The notes under the pieces were generated by a model. That model made no database searches and was not told the origin of the DNA. It saw nothing but the letters and a program-made list of their open reading frames with translations. Made by a program: the position numbers and the translations under genes. DNA of 64,000 bases, from NCBI RefSeq assembly GCF_937952055.1, contig NZ_CALFYO010000019.1, forward strand, positions 310,001-374,000. The letters are read 5' to 3'. This document shows, in pieces, positions 26,648 through 34,823 of this stretch (the stretch's first letter is position 1; every line of letters starts with the position of its first letter). This stretch comes from an uncultured Piscinibacter sp. (GTDB lineage: Bacteria > Pseudomonadota > Gammaproteobacteria > Burkholderiales > Burkholderiaceae_C).

Positions 26648-26698
26648 GGGCGTTGACTGTAGCGGCAGGGTGAGAAGACGTGCAATGGAAGTACCTTG

Positions 26699-26716
26699 AC
26701 TACATCGAACTACATC
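26699..26716. promoter_or_regulatory. Tandem ACTACATC repeats in amylase/pullulanase promoter region
   Basis: ACTACATC occurs twice in direct orientation with a 10-bp period, one helical turn, at 26699-26706 and 26709-26716, and the inverted core TGTAGT recurs near 26767. The AT-rich 137-bp gap between the GH13 gene and the pullulanase remnant is the natural promoter region for both. The arrangement suggests a dimeric activator site, but the regulator is unknown and it does not match the E. coli MalT box. Confidence 0.3.
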
Positions 26717-26784
26717 AGTACCTGACTGATATGTGGAACCAATGCCGGGCTGGTCCGAATATGGGTGTGTAGTTTGACTTCAAT

Positions 26785-28126
26785 ATGAACGGCGTTCCGT
26801 CGTTGGGCGGGCCCGAGGAGGGGAACGTCACGCGAGCCATCCATCGCCTTCTCGGCACCGTGTCGACTGCAGCGACGGTGCTGCTGGCGGTGTGCGGTGG
26901 CGGCGGCGGCGAGGCGCCGATGGGCGCCGCCGCGGCAGACGCCGACGATCGAGCCGAAGCGCTGGGCGCGTCGCATCCCGCACCGACACGGGATGTCTGG
27001 AGCGCGGAGAACGCCAGCACCACCCTCGTCGCCGTGCCGAGCGCCGAGCCGCCGGCGCCCACCGGCCCGGTGAAGGCGCGTTACCAACGCGCCCATGGCA
27101 TCTACTGGCTGGTCGACCGGCAGTGTTCCGCGCCGACGCGTCGGTCGGGATTCGTCTTCATTGTGAACAAGCCCGGCGCTGACGGCGGACGGGCGGGACT
27201 GGACCGCCTCCGGAAGTTCGCCGAAGGCGGTGAACTGTGGTTGAAATCGGGCGAGGCGACGGTCTATCGTGCCAACCCCGACGCCCTGGCCGCGCTCGAT
27301 CTGATCGCGCTGCGCATCCACCAACAGCGCCCTGACGGCCACTTCACGCCCTGGAGCCTGCACCTCTCGGACACCAGCCGCATCGACCTGTCGCGCTAGA
27401 CCGGCCTGACGCTCAACGCAGGGGACAGCTCGGTCCCGTTCGCGGCGAAGCCGAACGACGTGGGGGCGGCCAACGAGGTGGTGTTCGACTTGCCGGTGCT
27501 CAATCCGAAGGACGACGTCTCGCGCAGTTCAGTGGCATTCATCATCCACGGCACGCCGGACAATCCCAGCGGCAGCAGCGGCGACAACAAAGGCTGGCGC
27601 GACAACATCCGCGTCGAGTACGCCAACTTCACAGCGGTCAACAACGGCGTGGCCGAGGTCTGGCCGGTGCAAGACACGCCGACGGTGCGATAGACCTTGG
27701 GGCCCTCTCCGTCGCCGTGCACGAGGCAGCGCGGCCACGCGCTTCAAGTTCGTCGCGCCGGGCGCGGTCCTGAGCGAGTCGGGGTGTGATGCCGAGCGGC
27801 TGCCACGCTGGTTGGTCGCCACGCAGCGGGTACTCGTGCAGGAGAACGACGAGGGCCGGGTGCAGAGCGCCACCACGGCGCAGCTGCCGGGCGCGATCGA
27901 CACGATGTACGCCGACGCGAACTTCAACGGGCTGCTGTACTTCGTCAGCGTCGCCAGGGTGGCTCGGATGCTCACGCTGGCGGACGACAAGGGCAAGGCC
28001 TGAGTGCTGCTCCCGATGCACGCGGCCGGCGCGGATCGCCGACCGGCCAACGCCGCGAGCTACGAGACGGCGACCGGCCGCTTCGCGGTGCCGCCGCGCA
28101 GCGCGGTGGTCTACCTGCTGCACTGA
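26785..28126 (+). pseudogene. Decayed pullulanase-type lipoprotein gene
   Basis: Remnants of one gene read in order. 26785-27399 encodes a lipoprotein-like N-terminus (LLAVCGGGG) and the start of a pullulanase CBM41 domain (IHQQRPDGHFTPWSLHL) and stops at TAG. The same frame continues after the stop from 27400 to 27693 with NEVVFDLPVLNPKDDV, AFIIHGTPDNP and VEYANFTAVNNGVAEVWPV, again CBM41-like. After a frame change, about 27743-28003 reads PRWLVATQRVLVQENDEGR, TTAQLPGAIDTMYADANFNG, then TGA, then a GH13 C-terminal beta-strand tail ending FAVPPRSAVVYLLH at 28126. The catalytic barrel is absent. At least two in-frame stops, a frameshift and a large deletion show a dead gene. Confidence 0.8.
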
Positions 28127-28152
28127 GATTCACCGCCCCCACCCGGGCGGGT

Positions 28153-28180
28153 CTTGAAAGAGGGTGCGACGCCCCCACAA
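28153..28180 (+). promoter_or_regulatory. Sigma32-type heat-shock promoter of htpG
   Basis: CTTGAAA at 28153-28159, a 12-base spacer and CCCCCACAA at 28172-28180 match the heat-shock consensus CTTGAAA/CCCCATnT. The element ends about 46 bases before the htpG ATG. This is the expected control for a chaperone gene and fits the family. A perfect palindrome begins immediately after it. Confidence 0.75.
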
Positions 28181-28200
28181 TCCACCCGCCGGCGGGTGGA
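28181..28200. repeat. 20-bp perfect palindrome in the htpG leader
   Basis: TCCACCCGCC is followed directly by its reverse complement GGCGGGTGGA. It lies just after the sigma32 -10 element, where transcription should begin, and 26 bp before the htpG start. It could be an operator overlapping the start site or a very stable hairpin at the 5 prime end of the mRNA. Confidence 0.7.
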
Positions 28201-28226
28201 CCGGCGGGCTTCGCATTTCCAGGACC

Positions 28227-30107
28227 ATGAGCAAACAGACGCTTTCTTTCCAGGCCGAGGTCAAGCAGATCCTGCACCTCGTCACCCATTCGCTGTACTC
28301 CAACAAGGAGATCTTCCTGCGCGAACTGGTCTCCAATGCGTCGGACGCCTGCGACAAGCTTCGCTTCGAGGCGCTCGACCGCCCCGAACTGTTCGAGGAT
28401 GCGCCCAACCTCGAGGTGCGCGTCGCCTTCGATGCCGAGGCGAAGACGATCACCATCACCGACAACGGCATCGGCCTGTCCGAGCCCGAGGCGGTGGCCA
28501 ACCTGGGGACCATCGCCAAGAGCGGCACGCGCGAGTTCATGGCGGCGCTGGAAGGCGACAAGAAGAAGGACGCCCAGCTCATCGGCCAGTTCGGCGTGGG
28601 CTTCTACAGCGGCTTCATCGTGGCCGACCGCATCACCGTCGAATCGCGGCGCGCCGGGCTCAGGTCGGAAGAGGGCGTGCGCTGGAGCAGCGACGGCACC
28701 GGCGACTTCGAGGTCGAGACCATCACCCGGCCCGAGCGCGGCACCAGCGTCATCCTGCACCTGCGCGACGGCGAAGAGGAGTTCCTCTCAGGCTGGAAGC
28801 TGCGCTCCATCATCAGCCGCTACTCCGACCACATCTCGCTGCCCATCCTGATGCGCAAGGAGGAGTGGGACAGCGAGACCGGCAAGCAGAAGCTCACCGA
28901 CGAATGGGCGCCAGTGAACAAGGCCGCGGCGCTGTGGACGCGCAACAAGAGCGAGATCACGGCCGAGCAGTACGCCGAGTTCTACAAGCAGATCAGCTAC
29001 GACACCGAAGCGCCGCTGGCCTACACGCACAACCGCGTGGAGGGGCGCAGCGAGTACACGCAGCTGCTGTACATCCCGGCCAAGGCGCCGTTCGACCTGT
29101 GGAACCGCGACAAGCGCGGCGGCGTGAAGCTCTACGTCAAACGTGTCTTCATCATGGACGACGCCGAGGCGCTGATGCCCGTCTACCTGCGCTTCGTCAA
29201 AGGCGTGATCGACTCGGCCGACCTGCCGCTGAACGTCAGCCGCGAACTGCTGCAGGAAAGCCGCGACGTGAAGGCGATCCGCGAGGGCTCGACCAAGCGT
29301 GTGCTGTCGATGCTGGAGTCGCTGGCCGACAGCGAGGACGCCGCCGAGCGCGAGAAGTACGCGAAGTTCTGGAAGGACTTCGGCCAGGTGCTGAAGGAAG
29401 GTGTCGGCGAGGACCACGCCAACCAGGAGCGGCTCGCCAAGCTGCTGCGCTTCGCCTCCACGCAGGCCGACGAGGGTGTGTCCCTGAAGGACTACGTCGG
29501 CCGCATGAAGGAGGGCCAGGAGGCGATCTACTACATCACCGCCGATTCGCTCGCCGCGGCCAAGAGCAGCCCGCAGCTGGAGATCTTCCGCAAGAAGGGC
29601 ATCGAGGTGCTGCTGCTAATCGACCGTGTCGACGAGTGGATGCTTGCCCACCTGTTCGAGTTCGACGGCAAGCCGCTGCAGAGCGTCGCCAAGGGTGCGG
29701 TGGATCTGGGCAAGCTGCAGGACGAGGACGAGAAGAAGCGTTCCGAAGAGGCCGCCGAGGCCTTCAAGCCCGTGCTCGAGCGATTGAAGGAGACGTTGAA
29801 GGACCGGGCCAAGGACGTGCGCGTGACGACGCGGCTCGTCGACTCTCCCGCCTGCCTGGTGGTCGAGGAGGGCGACATCAGCGGCCACCTCGCCCGCCTG
29901 CTCAAGCAGGCCGGGCAGGAGGCGCCGAAGGCCAAGCCCATCTTGGAGGTGAATGCCGAACATTCGCTGGTGAAGAGGCTCGACTCGAGCAAGAGCTTCG
30001 ACGATCTGGCTCACATCCTCTTCGACCAGGCACTGCTCGCCGAAGGCGGGACGCTGGAGGATCCGGGTGCCTATGTGCGGCGAGTCAACGCCCTCTTGAC
30101 CGGCTGA
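28227..30107 (+). CDS. htpG: HtpG, Hsp90 chaperone
   Basis: A 626-residue bacterial Hsp90. The N-terminal GHKL ATPase domain shows NKEIFLRELVSNASDACDKLR, the ITDNGIGL box, GTIAKSGT and GQFGVGFYS. The middle domain carries IPAKAPFDLW and the catalytic-loop sequence LNVSRELLQE; the C-terminal dimerisation domain lacks the eukaryotic MEEVD tail. Length matches E. coli HtpG (624). The ATG at 28227 begins the conserved SKQTLSFQAEVKQILHLVTHSLYSN; upstream in-frame codons are not conserved. Sigma32-like promoter and a palindrome precede it. It is a single-gene unit, convergent with srkA. Confidence 0.97.
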   Translation: MSKQTLSFQAEVKQILHLVTHSLYSNKEIFLRELVSNASDACDKLRFEALDRPELFEDAPNLEVRVAFDAEAKTITITDNGIGLSEPEAVANLGTIAKSGTREFMAALEGDKKKDAQLIGQFGVGFYSGFIVADRITVESRRAGLRSEEGVRWSSDGTGDFEVETITRPERGTSVILHLRDGEEEFLSGWKLRSIISRYSDHISLPILMRKEEWDSETGKQKLTDEWAPVNKAAALWTRNKSEITAEQYAEFYKQISYDTEAPLAYTHNRVEGRSEYTQLLYIPAKAPFDLWNRDKRGGVKLYVKRVFIMDDAEALMPVYLRFVKGVIDSADLPLNVSRELLQESRDVKAIREGSTKRVLSMLESLADSEDAAEREKYAKFWKDFGQVLKEGVGEDHANQERLAKLLRFASTQADEGVSLKDYVGRMKEGQEAIYYITADSLAAAKSSPQLEIFRKKGIEVLLLIDRVDEWMLAHLFEFDGKPLQSVAKGAVDLGKLQDEDEKKRSEEAAEAFKPVLERLKETLKDRAKDVRVTTRLVDSPACLVVEEGDISGHLARLLKQAGQEAPKAKPILEVNAEHSLVKRLDSSKSFDDLAHILFDQALLAEGGTLEDPGAYVRRVNALLTG

Positions 30108-30120
30108 CCTGCGCGATTCT

Positions 30121-31170
30121 TCAGGCGGCGAGGGGCGATTCGTCCATCGCCTCGAGCTGCTCACGCAGCCGAGTGGTCTGCTCCATCCAGTAGGACGGGC
30201 TCTCGAACCAGGGAAAGGCGATCGGAAAGGCCGGGTCCTTCCAGCGCCGCGCGATCCAGGCACTGTGATGGATCATGCGCAGCGTGCGCAGCGGTTCGAT
30301 CAGCGCCAGCTCGCGGCGATCGAAGTCCATGAACTGTTCGTAGCCGTCGAGCACCGCGCCGAGCTGACTGCTGCGGTCGGTCCGGCTGCCGGACAGCAGC
30401 ATCCAGAGGTCCTGCACGGCCGGGCCGGTGAGCGCGTCGTCGAGGTCGACGAAGTGCGGCCCGGCGGATGTCCAGAGAATGTTGCCCAGGTGGCAGTCGC
30501 CGTGCAGGCGCAGCGTCTTCAGTGGCGACGCGGCGGCGAAGGCGGTGCCGACGCGGGTCAGCGCCGCTTCGACCATCGCGCTCCAGGCCTGACGCGCATC
30601 GGGCGGCACCACGTCGTGCGCGAGCAGCCAGTCCCGTGGCTCGGTGCCGAAGCTCGAAGGGCTCAGCGCGAGCCGATGCGCAAAGTGCCCGACGGCGCCG
30701 ATGGCGTGGATGCGGCCGATGAATCGCCCGATCCATTCGAGCACGGTCGGGTCTTCGACCTCCGGCGCGCGCCCGGCCATGCGTTCGGTCACCGCGAACC
30801 GGTACGGGCCGGCGGTGGAAGCGAACGAAGCCAGCGTCGAACCGAGGCTCGTCAGCCGGGGGGCATGCAGCGAACGCGGATCGACCGCAAGCGACCAAGG
30901 CGCCGCGAGAGGAATCTCGCGCGCTTCGAGTTCGGCGGCGAAGGCGTGCTCCTCGAGGATCTGTCCGTCGCTCCAGCGGCCGGGCCGGTAGAACTTGGCC
31001 ACCACCACGCGGCCATTCTCCAGGAACACCTGGAAGACGCGGTTCTCGTAGGAGTTGAGCTGGATGAGCCGGCCGTCGCCACGCAGGCCGACGGCATCGA
31101 GGGCATCGAGCACGACCTCCGGATCGAGTCCGGCGTAGGGCGTGTCGGTGTCGGCAGGGCGCGGTGACAT
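30121..31170 (-). CDS. srkA: SrkA/RdoA-type stress response kinase
   Basis: A 349-residue protein of the YihE/RdoA (SrkA) family with an aminoglycoside-phosphotransferase/choline-kinase fold. Visible motifs are NSYENRVFQV, the ATP lysine in VVVAKFYRPGRWS, the catalytic loop LRLHGDCHLGNILW and the metal-binding HFVDLDDA. In E. coli SrkA is a Ser/Thr kinase of the Cpx response that protects against stress-induced death. Its start lies 33 bp from the stop of the DUF2726 gene, so the two may be co-transcribed. It is convergent with htpG, 13 bp apart at the stops. Confidence 0.9.
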   Translation of the reverse strand: MSPRPADTDTPYAGLDPEVVLDALDAVGLRGDGRLIQLNSYENRVFQVFLENGRVVVAKFYRPGRWSDGQILEEHAFAAELEAREIPLAAPWSLAVDPRSLHAPRLTSLGSTLASFASTAGPYRFAVTERMAGRAPEVEDPTVLEWIGRFIGRIHAIGAVGHFAHRLALSPSSFGTEPRDWLLAHDVVPPDARQAWSAMVEAALTRVGTAFAAASPLKTLRLHGDCHLGNILWTSAGPHFVDLDDALTGPAVQDLWMLLSGSRTDRSSQLGAVLDGYEQFMDFDRRELALIEPLRTLRMIHHSAWIARRWKDPAFPIAFPWFESPSYWMEQTTRLREQLEAMDESPLAA

Positions 31171-31203
31171 CCGCGCATCGTACGCGGCCGAACCGCGTCG
31201 GCG

Positions 31204-32007
31204 TCAGCGTGTCGAGTTGGCCGAGTAGCGCTGACCGTCGACGACCACGCCCCCGATGTCGTCGCGGTGGCTGCTGTCCAGCGCCGCGGGCCGGCTGCGT
31301 GGACCGCTCGACGTGCCGCCGAGGCTGCCGAACTCGCTCTGTCCCGAGCCATCCGAGCGTGTGTCCGGCGCAAAAAAGGAGTCCTGGAACAGCGATGAGT
31401 CTTGCCAGAGCGCCGTGCGCTCGGCACGGCGATGGGCGACGGTGCTGGCGAGCGTGTCGCGAGCCTGGTGCATCGAATGCGTGGGCGGAGCCGCTGCGGC
31501 TTGCGGGCCGCGGGCGTTGGCGCCGGCCTGCGGCACGAGCAGCTGCAGCTCCGCCACCGATGGCAGGTTCTCGACCGGGCAGCGCAGATAGCGGACGCGG
31601 CAGGCGCCCAGCACCGCCTGCTTGATCTGCAGCACTCGACGTGAATTGCCGCGATCGGTGTCGAGATCGATGGCGGCAAGCACGCGGCCATTGGCGCTGC
31701 ACACCGCGAAGGTCACGTGGATCGAGGCGAGCAGGTCGTACCAGTAGCGCACCCGGGACGGATCGACCGGCTGGCTGAAGCGCACCAGCGGCAGCTTCGA
31801 CAGCACGATGTGATGCGGCAGCGCCTCGCGCAGCAGGCGATACACGCGGCGCTCGTCGGTCGAGAAGACAGGCCGCGCCGTGAGCGCCCATTCCGTGGGC
31901 AGCGGCGCGGGCTTGGCGGGGCGGCGCACCCACCACAGCCACACCACGGACGCGGCCGCGATACCCGCAAGGGCAGACAGCACGGCAATCAGAAGCGGGG
32001 TCGGCAT
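31204..32007 (-). CDS. Membrane-anchored DUF2726 protein
   Basis: A 267-residue protein with one N-terminal transmembrane helix (about residues 5-28), then a DUF2726 domain (about 45-165) with FSTDERRVYRLLREALP, VRFSQPVDPSRVRYWYDLLASIHVTFAVCSANGRVLAAIDLD and ILQIKQAVLGACRVRYLRC. DUF2726 is distantly related to restriction-endonuclease-like folds, but no catalytic role can be assigned. The C-terminal 100 residues are low-complexity, rich in Ser, Gly, Asp and Arg. A 9-bp hairpin stem covers the expected ribosome site. The 139 bp upstream to the acetyltransferase stop contain that hairpin and nothing else clear. Confidence 0.7.
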   Translation of the reverse strand: MPTPLLIAVLSALAGIAAASVVWLWWVRRPAKPAPLPTEWALTARPVFSTDERRVYRLLREALPHHIVLSKLPLVRFSQPVDPSRVRYWYDLLASIHVTFAVCSANGRVLAAIDLDTDRGNSRRVLQIKQAVLGACRVRYLRCPVENLPSVAELQLLVPQAGANARGPQAAAAPPTHSMHQARDTLASTVAHRRAERTALWQDSSLFQDSFFAPDTRSDGSGQSEFGSLGGTSSGPRSRPAALDSSHRDDIGGVVVDGQRYSANSTR

Positions 32008-32008
32008 G

Positions 32009-32039
32009 TCAGGTCCGGTTCATCGATGCACGGACCTGA
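32009..32039 (-). promoter_or_regulatory. Hairpin over the DUF2726 ribosome-binding region
   Basis: TCAGGTCCG at 32009-32017 and CGGACCTGA at 32031-32039 form a perfect 9-bp stem with a 13-base loop. On the transcribed (minus) strand its last base lies one nucleotide before the ATG, so it spans the place where the Shine-Dalgarno sequence should be. It could restrict translation until opened. Confidence 0.45.
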
Positions 32040-32146
32040 GGGGGCAGGTCGTTCGCGAATTCTCAATGTACCGGATGTTACGGTTGCCGTTGGTCCCGAT
32101 CATCCCCGACCTCAGGGCTCCCGCCGTGAGCGCGGGGTCAGCCTGT

Positions 32147-32854
32147 TCACTCGCTCGCGATGTGGTGCGACTTCGAGATGTGAGCCTTGACTTCTGAGAT
32201 CGTCTCCAGAATCAGCTGCACATGGGTGGCGTGGCGCTTGATCTGATAGTCGAACTCGGCCGCGTGCTCACCCATCATTTCCTCGACATGCGAGACGAAG
32301 GTGTCCGGCGGCAAGCGCAACCAGGCGTCCGATTCGGAACCGTCGCGTTCCACCACTGCGCCGGCATTGCGCGCGATCTTCAGCATCGCCGTGTTCTCGC
32401 TCAGCGCATGGATGAACAGGGTTTGCACCCCACGGTTGCGGGCGTGCAACACCGCATGTTCGAACAGGCGGGCTCCGAAGCCGCGCCCTCGTGCTTTGCG
32501 CAGCACCGACACACCGAACTCCGCCATCGTCCCGCGTGCCGGGTCCGCCTGCGCCGACGGATGGGCGAGGTGGGCCATGGCGATCAGCTCGAGCCGGCGG
32601 TTGAAGATGCCGAACACCTCGTCCTGGTCGAAGTCGAGCATGTCGACGTATTTCGAGATCTGCGCGTCGGTGGCCGGATAGCCGAAGCGCAGGTAGCGGT
32701 CGGATTCGTCCAGGTTGATCAGGTGGGCGGCAATGCGGTCCCGGTGGCGCGGTCCGAGCGAACGGATGGGAACCCAGGTCCATTGCGTGACCGCTCCCTG
32801 CGGCCCTGCAGCAGTGGGGTTCGCGGAAGATTGAACGTTATCGGACGAGCCCAT
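32147..32854 (-). CDS. GNAT family N-acetyltransferase
   Basis: A 235-residue GNAT-fold protein. The acetyl-CoA loop is visible as VLRKARGRGFGARLFEHAV (R/QxxGxG/A), followed by the beta-alpha unit NRGVQTLFIHALSENTAMLKIARNAG. The N-terminal part (RDRIAAHLINLDESDRYLRFGYPATDAQI) is typical of a Burkholderiales GNAT group with unknown acceptor. A good AGGAGG site precedes the ATG. A 16-bp perfect palindrome lies 18-34 bp upstream of the start, in promoter position. It is divergent from rplM across 290 bp. Confidence 0.8.
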   Translation of the reverse strand: MGSSDNVQSSANPTAAGPQGAVTQWTWVPIRSLGPRHRDRIAAHLINLDESDRYLRFGYPATDAQISKYVDMLDFDQDEVFGIFNRRLELIAMAHLAHPSAQADPARGTMAEFGVSVLRKARGRGFGARLFEHAVLHARNRGVQTLFIHALSENTAMLKIARNAGAVVERDGSESDAWLRLPPDTFVSHVEEMMGEHAAEFDYQIKRHATHVQLILETISEVKAHISKSHHIASE

Positions 32855-32872
32855 GGAGGACCTCCTGGGAGT

Positions 32873-32888
32873 CTAGGGTTAACCCTAG
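32873..32888. promoter_or_regulatory. 16-bp palindromic operator upstream of GNAT gene
   Basis: CTAGGGTTAACCCTAG is perfectly self-complementary and lies 19 bp before the acetyltransferase ATG. An imperfect partner with CTATAGGAATTGCCTAG follows. Its AT-rich centre and place in the divergent region suggest a repressor site. The regulator is unknown. Confidence 0.5.
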
Positions 32889-32956
32889 TCTATAGGAATT
32901 GCCTAGAGAATCCAGTCCAAGCCGGGTGAGGGCCCATCCAGCCCCTGCAGGTGCCC

Positions 32957-32985
32957 TTCACGTAGTAGACGGGAAATCTGATAGA
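32957..32985 (+). promoter_or_regulatory. Possible sigma70 promoter of rplM-rpsI
   Basis: TTCACG at 32957-32962 and GATAGA at 32980-32985 are 17 bp apart and lie about 160 bp before the L13 start codon. The -10 match is modest. The 290-bp gap between the GNAT gene and rplM holds this element, a long untranslated leader and the GNAT palindrome. Long leaders before rplM are common because ribosomal proteins regulate their own translation; no L13 site was identified. Confidence 0.35.
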
Positions 32986-33144
32986 CTGCAAGGCTTTTCC
33001 GCCTTTCGTCCCGCGGAGAACGGCTGCCAGCGGCTGTTGCCATTGGCTGTCGGTGCCTGTCGAGAGTCCGCCCATCGAAGAAGCGGAGCCTCGCGAGGTG
33101 CGGCCTTCGTGGCCTGGGACATTGACCTGAAACCTCCACTGATC

Positions 33145-33573
33145 ATGAAAACCTTCAGCGCCAAGCCGGCCGAGGTGACGCATGAGTGGTTTGTGATTGA
33201 CGCGACCGACAAGGTCCTCGGACGGGTGGCCAGTGAAGTCGCCCTCCGCCTGCGCGGCAAGCACAAGGCCATCTACACGCCTCACGTCGATACCGGCGAC
33301 TTCATCGTCGTCGTCAACGCCGACAAGATCCGGGTGACCGGCAACAAGGCCAACGACAAGGTGTACTACCGCCATTCGGGTTTCCCGGGCGGGATCTACG
33401 GCACCAAGTTCAAGGACATGCAGGCCAAGCATCCCGGGCGCGCTCTCGAGAAGGCGGTCAAGGGCATGCTCCCGAAGGGCCCCCTCGGCTATGCGATGGT
33501 GAAGAAGCTGAAGGTGTACGCCGGTGCCACGCATCCGCACACCGCCCAGCAGCCCAAGGCGCTGGAAATCTAA
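33145..33573 (+). CDS. rplM: 50S ribosomal protein L13
   Basis: A 142-residue ribosomal protein L13, matching the usual length. The sequence begins MKTFSAKPAEVTHEWFVIDA and contains the L13 signature around YYRHSGFPGGIYGTKFKDMQAKHPGRALEKAVKGMLPKGPLG. It binds 23S rRNA early in 50S assembly. The ATG at 33145 is preceded by a long open frame that is not conserved and is not part of the protein. It is followed after 9 bp by rpsI, the standard two-gene operon of Proteobacteria. Confidence 0.98.
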   Translation: MKTFSAKPAEVTHEWFVIDATDKVLGRVASEVALRLRGKHKAIYTPHVDTGDFIVVVNADKIRVTGNKANDKVYYRHSGFPGGIYGTKFKDMQAKHPGRALEKAVKGMLPKGPLGYAMVKKLKVYAGATHPHTAQQPKALEI

Positions 33574-33582
33574 GGAGCGGTG

Positions 33583-33975
33583 ATGATCGGTAATTGGAAC
33601 TACGGCACCGGCCGCCGCAAGTCGTCGGTCGCGCGTGTCTTCATGAAGAAGGGTACCGGCCAGATCACGGTCAACGGTCGTCCGGTCGAGCAATACTTCG
33701 GCCGCCAGACCTCGATCATGGTCGTCAAGCAGCCGCTGGTGCTGACCGCCAACGACGCCGCGTTCGACGTCAAAGTGAACGTGCATGGCGGCGGCGAGTC
33801 CGGCCAAGCCGGCGCGGTGCGCCATGGCATCACGCGCGCGCTGATCGACTACGATGCAGCCCTCAAGCCTGAATTGAGCCGCGCCGGATTCGTGACGCGT
33901 GACGCGCGCGAAGTCGAGCGAAAGAAGGTCGGTCTGCACGGCGCCCGCCGCCGGAAGCAGTTCAGCAAGCGCTGA
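33583..33975 (+). CDS. rpsI: 30S ribosomal protein S9
   Basis: A 130-residue ribosomal protein S9. It begins MIGNWNYGTGRRKSSVARVFM and ends with the basic KKVGLHGARRRKQFSKR tail that reaches the P site. The ATG at 33583 was preferred over a GTG one codon earlier, because the family starts MIGNWNYGTGRRK and an AAGGAG site lies at the right distance. It is second in the rplM-rpsI operon and is followed by a rho-independent terminator at 34003. Confidence 0.98.
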   Translation: MIGNWNYGTGRRKSSVARVFMKKGTGQITVNGRPVEQYFGRQTSIMVVKQPLVLTANDAAFDVKVNVHGGGESGQAGAVRHGITRALIDYDAALKPELSRAGFVTRDAREVERKKVGLHGARRRKQFSKR

Positions 33976-34002
33976 GGACGCTTCCCGCGCCGCACCTCGA
34001 TC

Positions 34003-34031
34003 GAGGCCGCCATCGTGCGGCCTCTTTCGTT
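34003..34031 (+). terminator. Rho-independent terminator of rplM-rpsI
   Basis: GAGGCCGC at 34003-34010 pairs with GCGGCCTC at 34017-34024 around a six-base loop and is followed by TTTCGTTT. It lies 27 bp after the rpsI stop codon. Confidence 0.8.
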
Positions 34032-34068
34032 TCCGACACCGTCTTACCAATCGATACGACCAGACGTC

Positions 34069-34782
34069 ATGCGTTGGAAACTGTTCCGTCGCCGCCTGTC
34101 GGTCAGTGCGCCACGCATGATCGTGCGCAGCCACCTGCCGTGGCCGCTGCGCTGGGCGGTGGCCGCGCTTGCGCTCGGCTTCTCGGCGGCGCTGGCCATG
34201 TGGGCTTTCGAAACGGGCAAGGGCCTTGCCGGCCTGGATCGCCACGCGCAGGAAGAACTGGCGCGGCTGCGAACCGAAGTCTCTCAGTTGCGCGAAGAGC
34301 GGGAGAAAGCGCTGTCGATCGCCAATACCGCCGACAGCCTGCTCAAGGCCGAGCGCACGGCGCAGGAACGGTTGGCCCAGCAGCTCAAGCAGACCGAAGC
34401 CGAGAACCTCGAGTTGAAGAACGACCTCGGCTTCTTCGAGCGCCTGCTGCCGGCGGCCGCCGGGGACTCGGTGCTGAGCATCCGTGGCTTGCAGGCCGAG
34501 GCAGTGACGCCCGGGCAACTGCGCTACCAATTGCTGCTGATGCAGCCGGGCAAGTCACGTCCCGAGTTCTCCGGTCGCTACGAACTGACGCTGATCGGCA
34601 CATTGGACGGCAAGCCGTGGTCGTTGCCACAGGCTGGTGGTGCCCATCCGTTGCAGGTGCGGCAATATCGCCGCGTCGAGGGGCTGATCGACCATCCGCC
34701 GACGGCGGTGATCAGGACGGTGACAGTAAAGGTCACAGACGGCCGCGGCGCGGTTCTTGCGTCGCACTCGGTGCAGATGTGA
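34069..34782 (+). CDS. DUF6776 membrane coiled-coil protein
   Basis: A 237-residue inner-membrane protein with one transmembrane helix (about residues 27-47), a coiled coil rich in Glu/Arg/Leu heptads (about 58-125) and a C-terminal beta domain (LGFFERLLPA, LRYQLLLMQPGKSRPEFSGRYELTLIG, VRQYRRVEGLIDHPP, final VTVKVTDGRGAVLASHSVQM). In Burkholderiales this gene commonly precedes bactofilin, as here (41 bp gap), suggesting a cell-shape or envelope role. The ATG at 34069 places the TM near the N-terminus. The gene at 6364 encodes a distant relative with the same layout. Biochemical function is unknown. Confidence 0.75.
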   Translation: MRWKLFRRRLSVSAPRMIVRSHLPWPLRWAVAALALGFSAALAMWAFETGKGLAGLDRHAQEELARLRTEVSQLREEREKALSIANTADSLLKAERTAQERLAQQLKQTEAENLELKNDLGFFERLLPAAAGDSVLSIRGLQAEAVTPGQLRYQLLLMQPGKSRPEFSGRYELTLIGTLDGKPWSLPQAGGAHPLQVRQYRRVEGLIDHPPTAVIRTVTVKVTDGRGAVLASHSVQM

Positions 34783-34823
34783 GCGGTTGTGGCGCATGAC
34801 ATCGCAAGCCTGGAGGGTTACAC

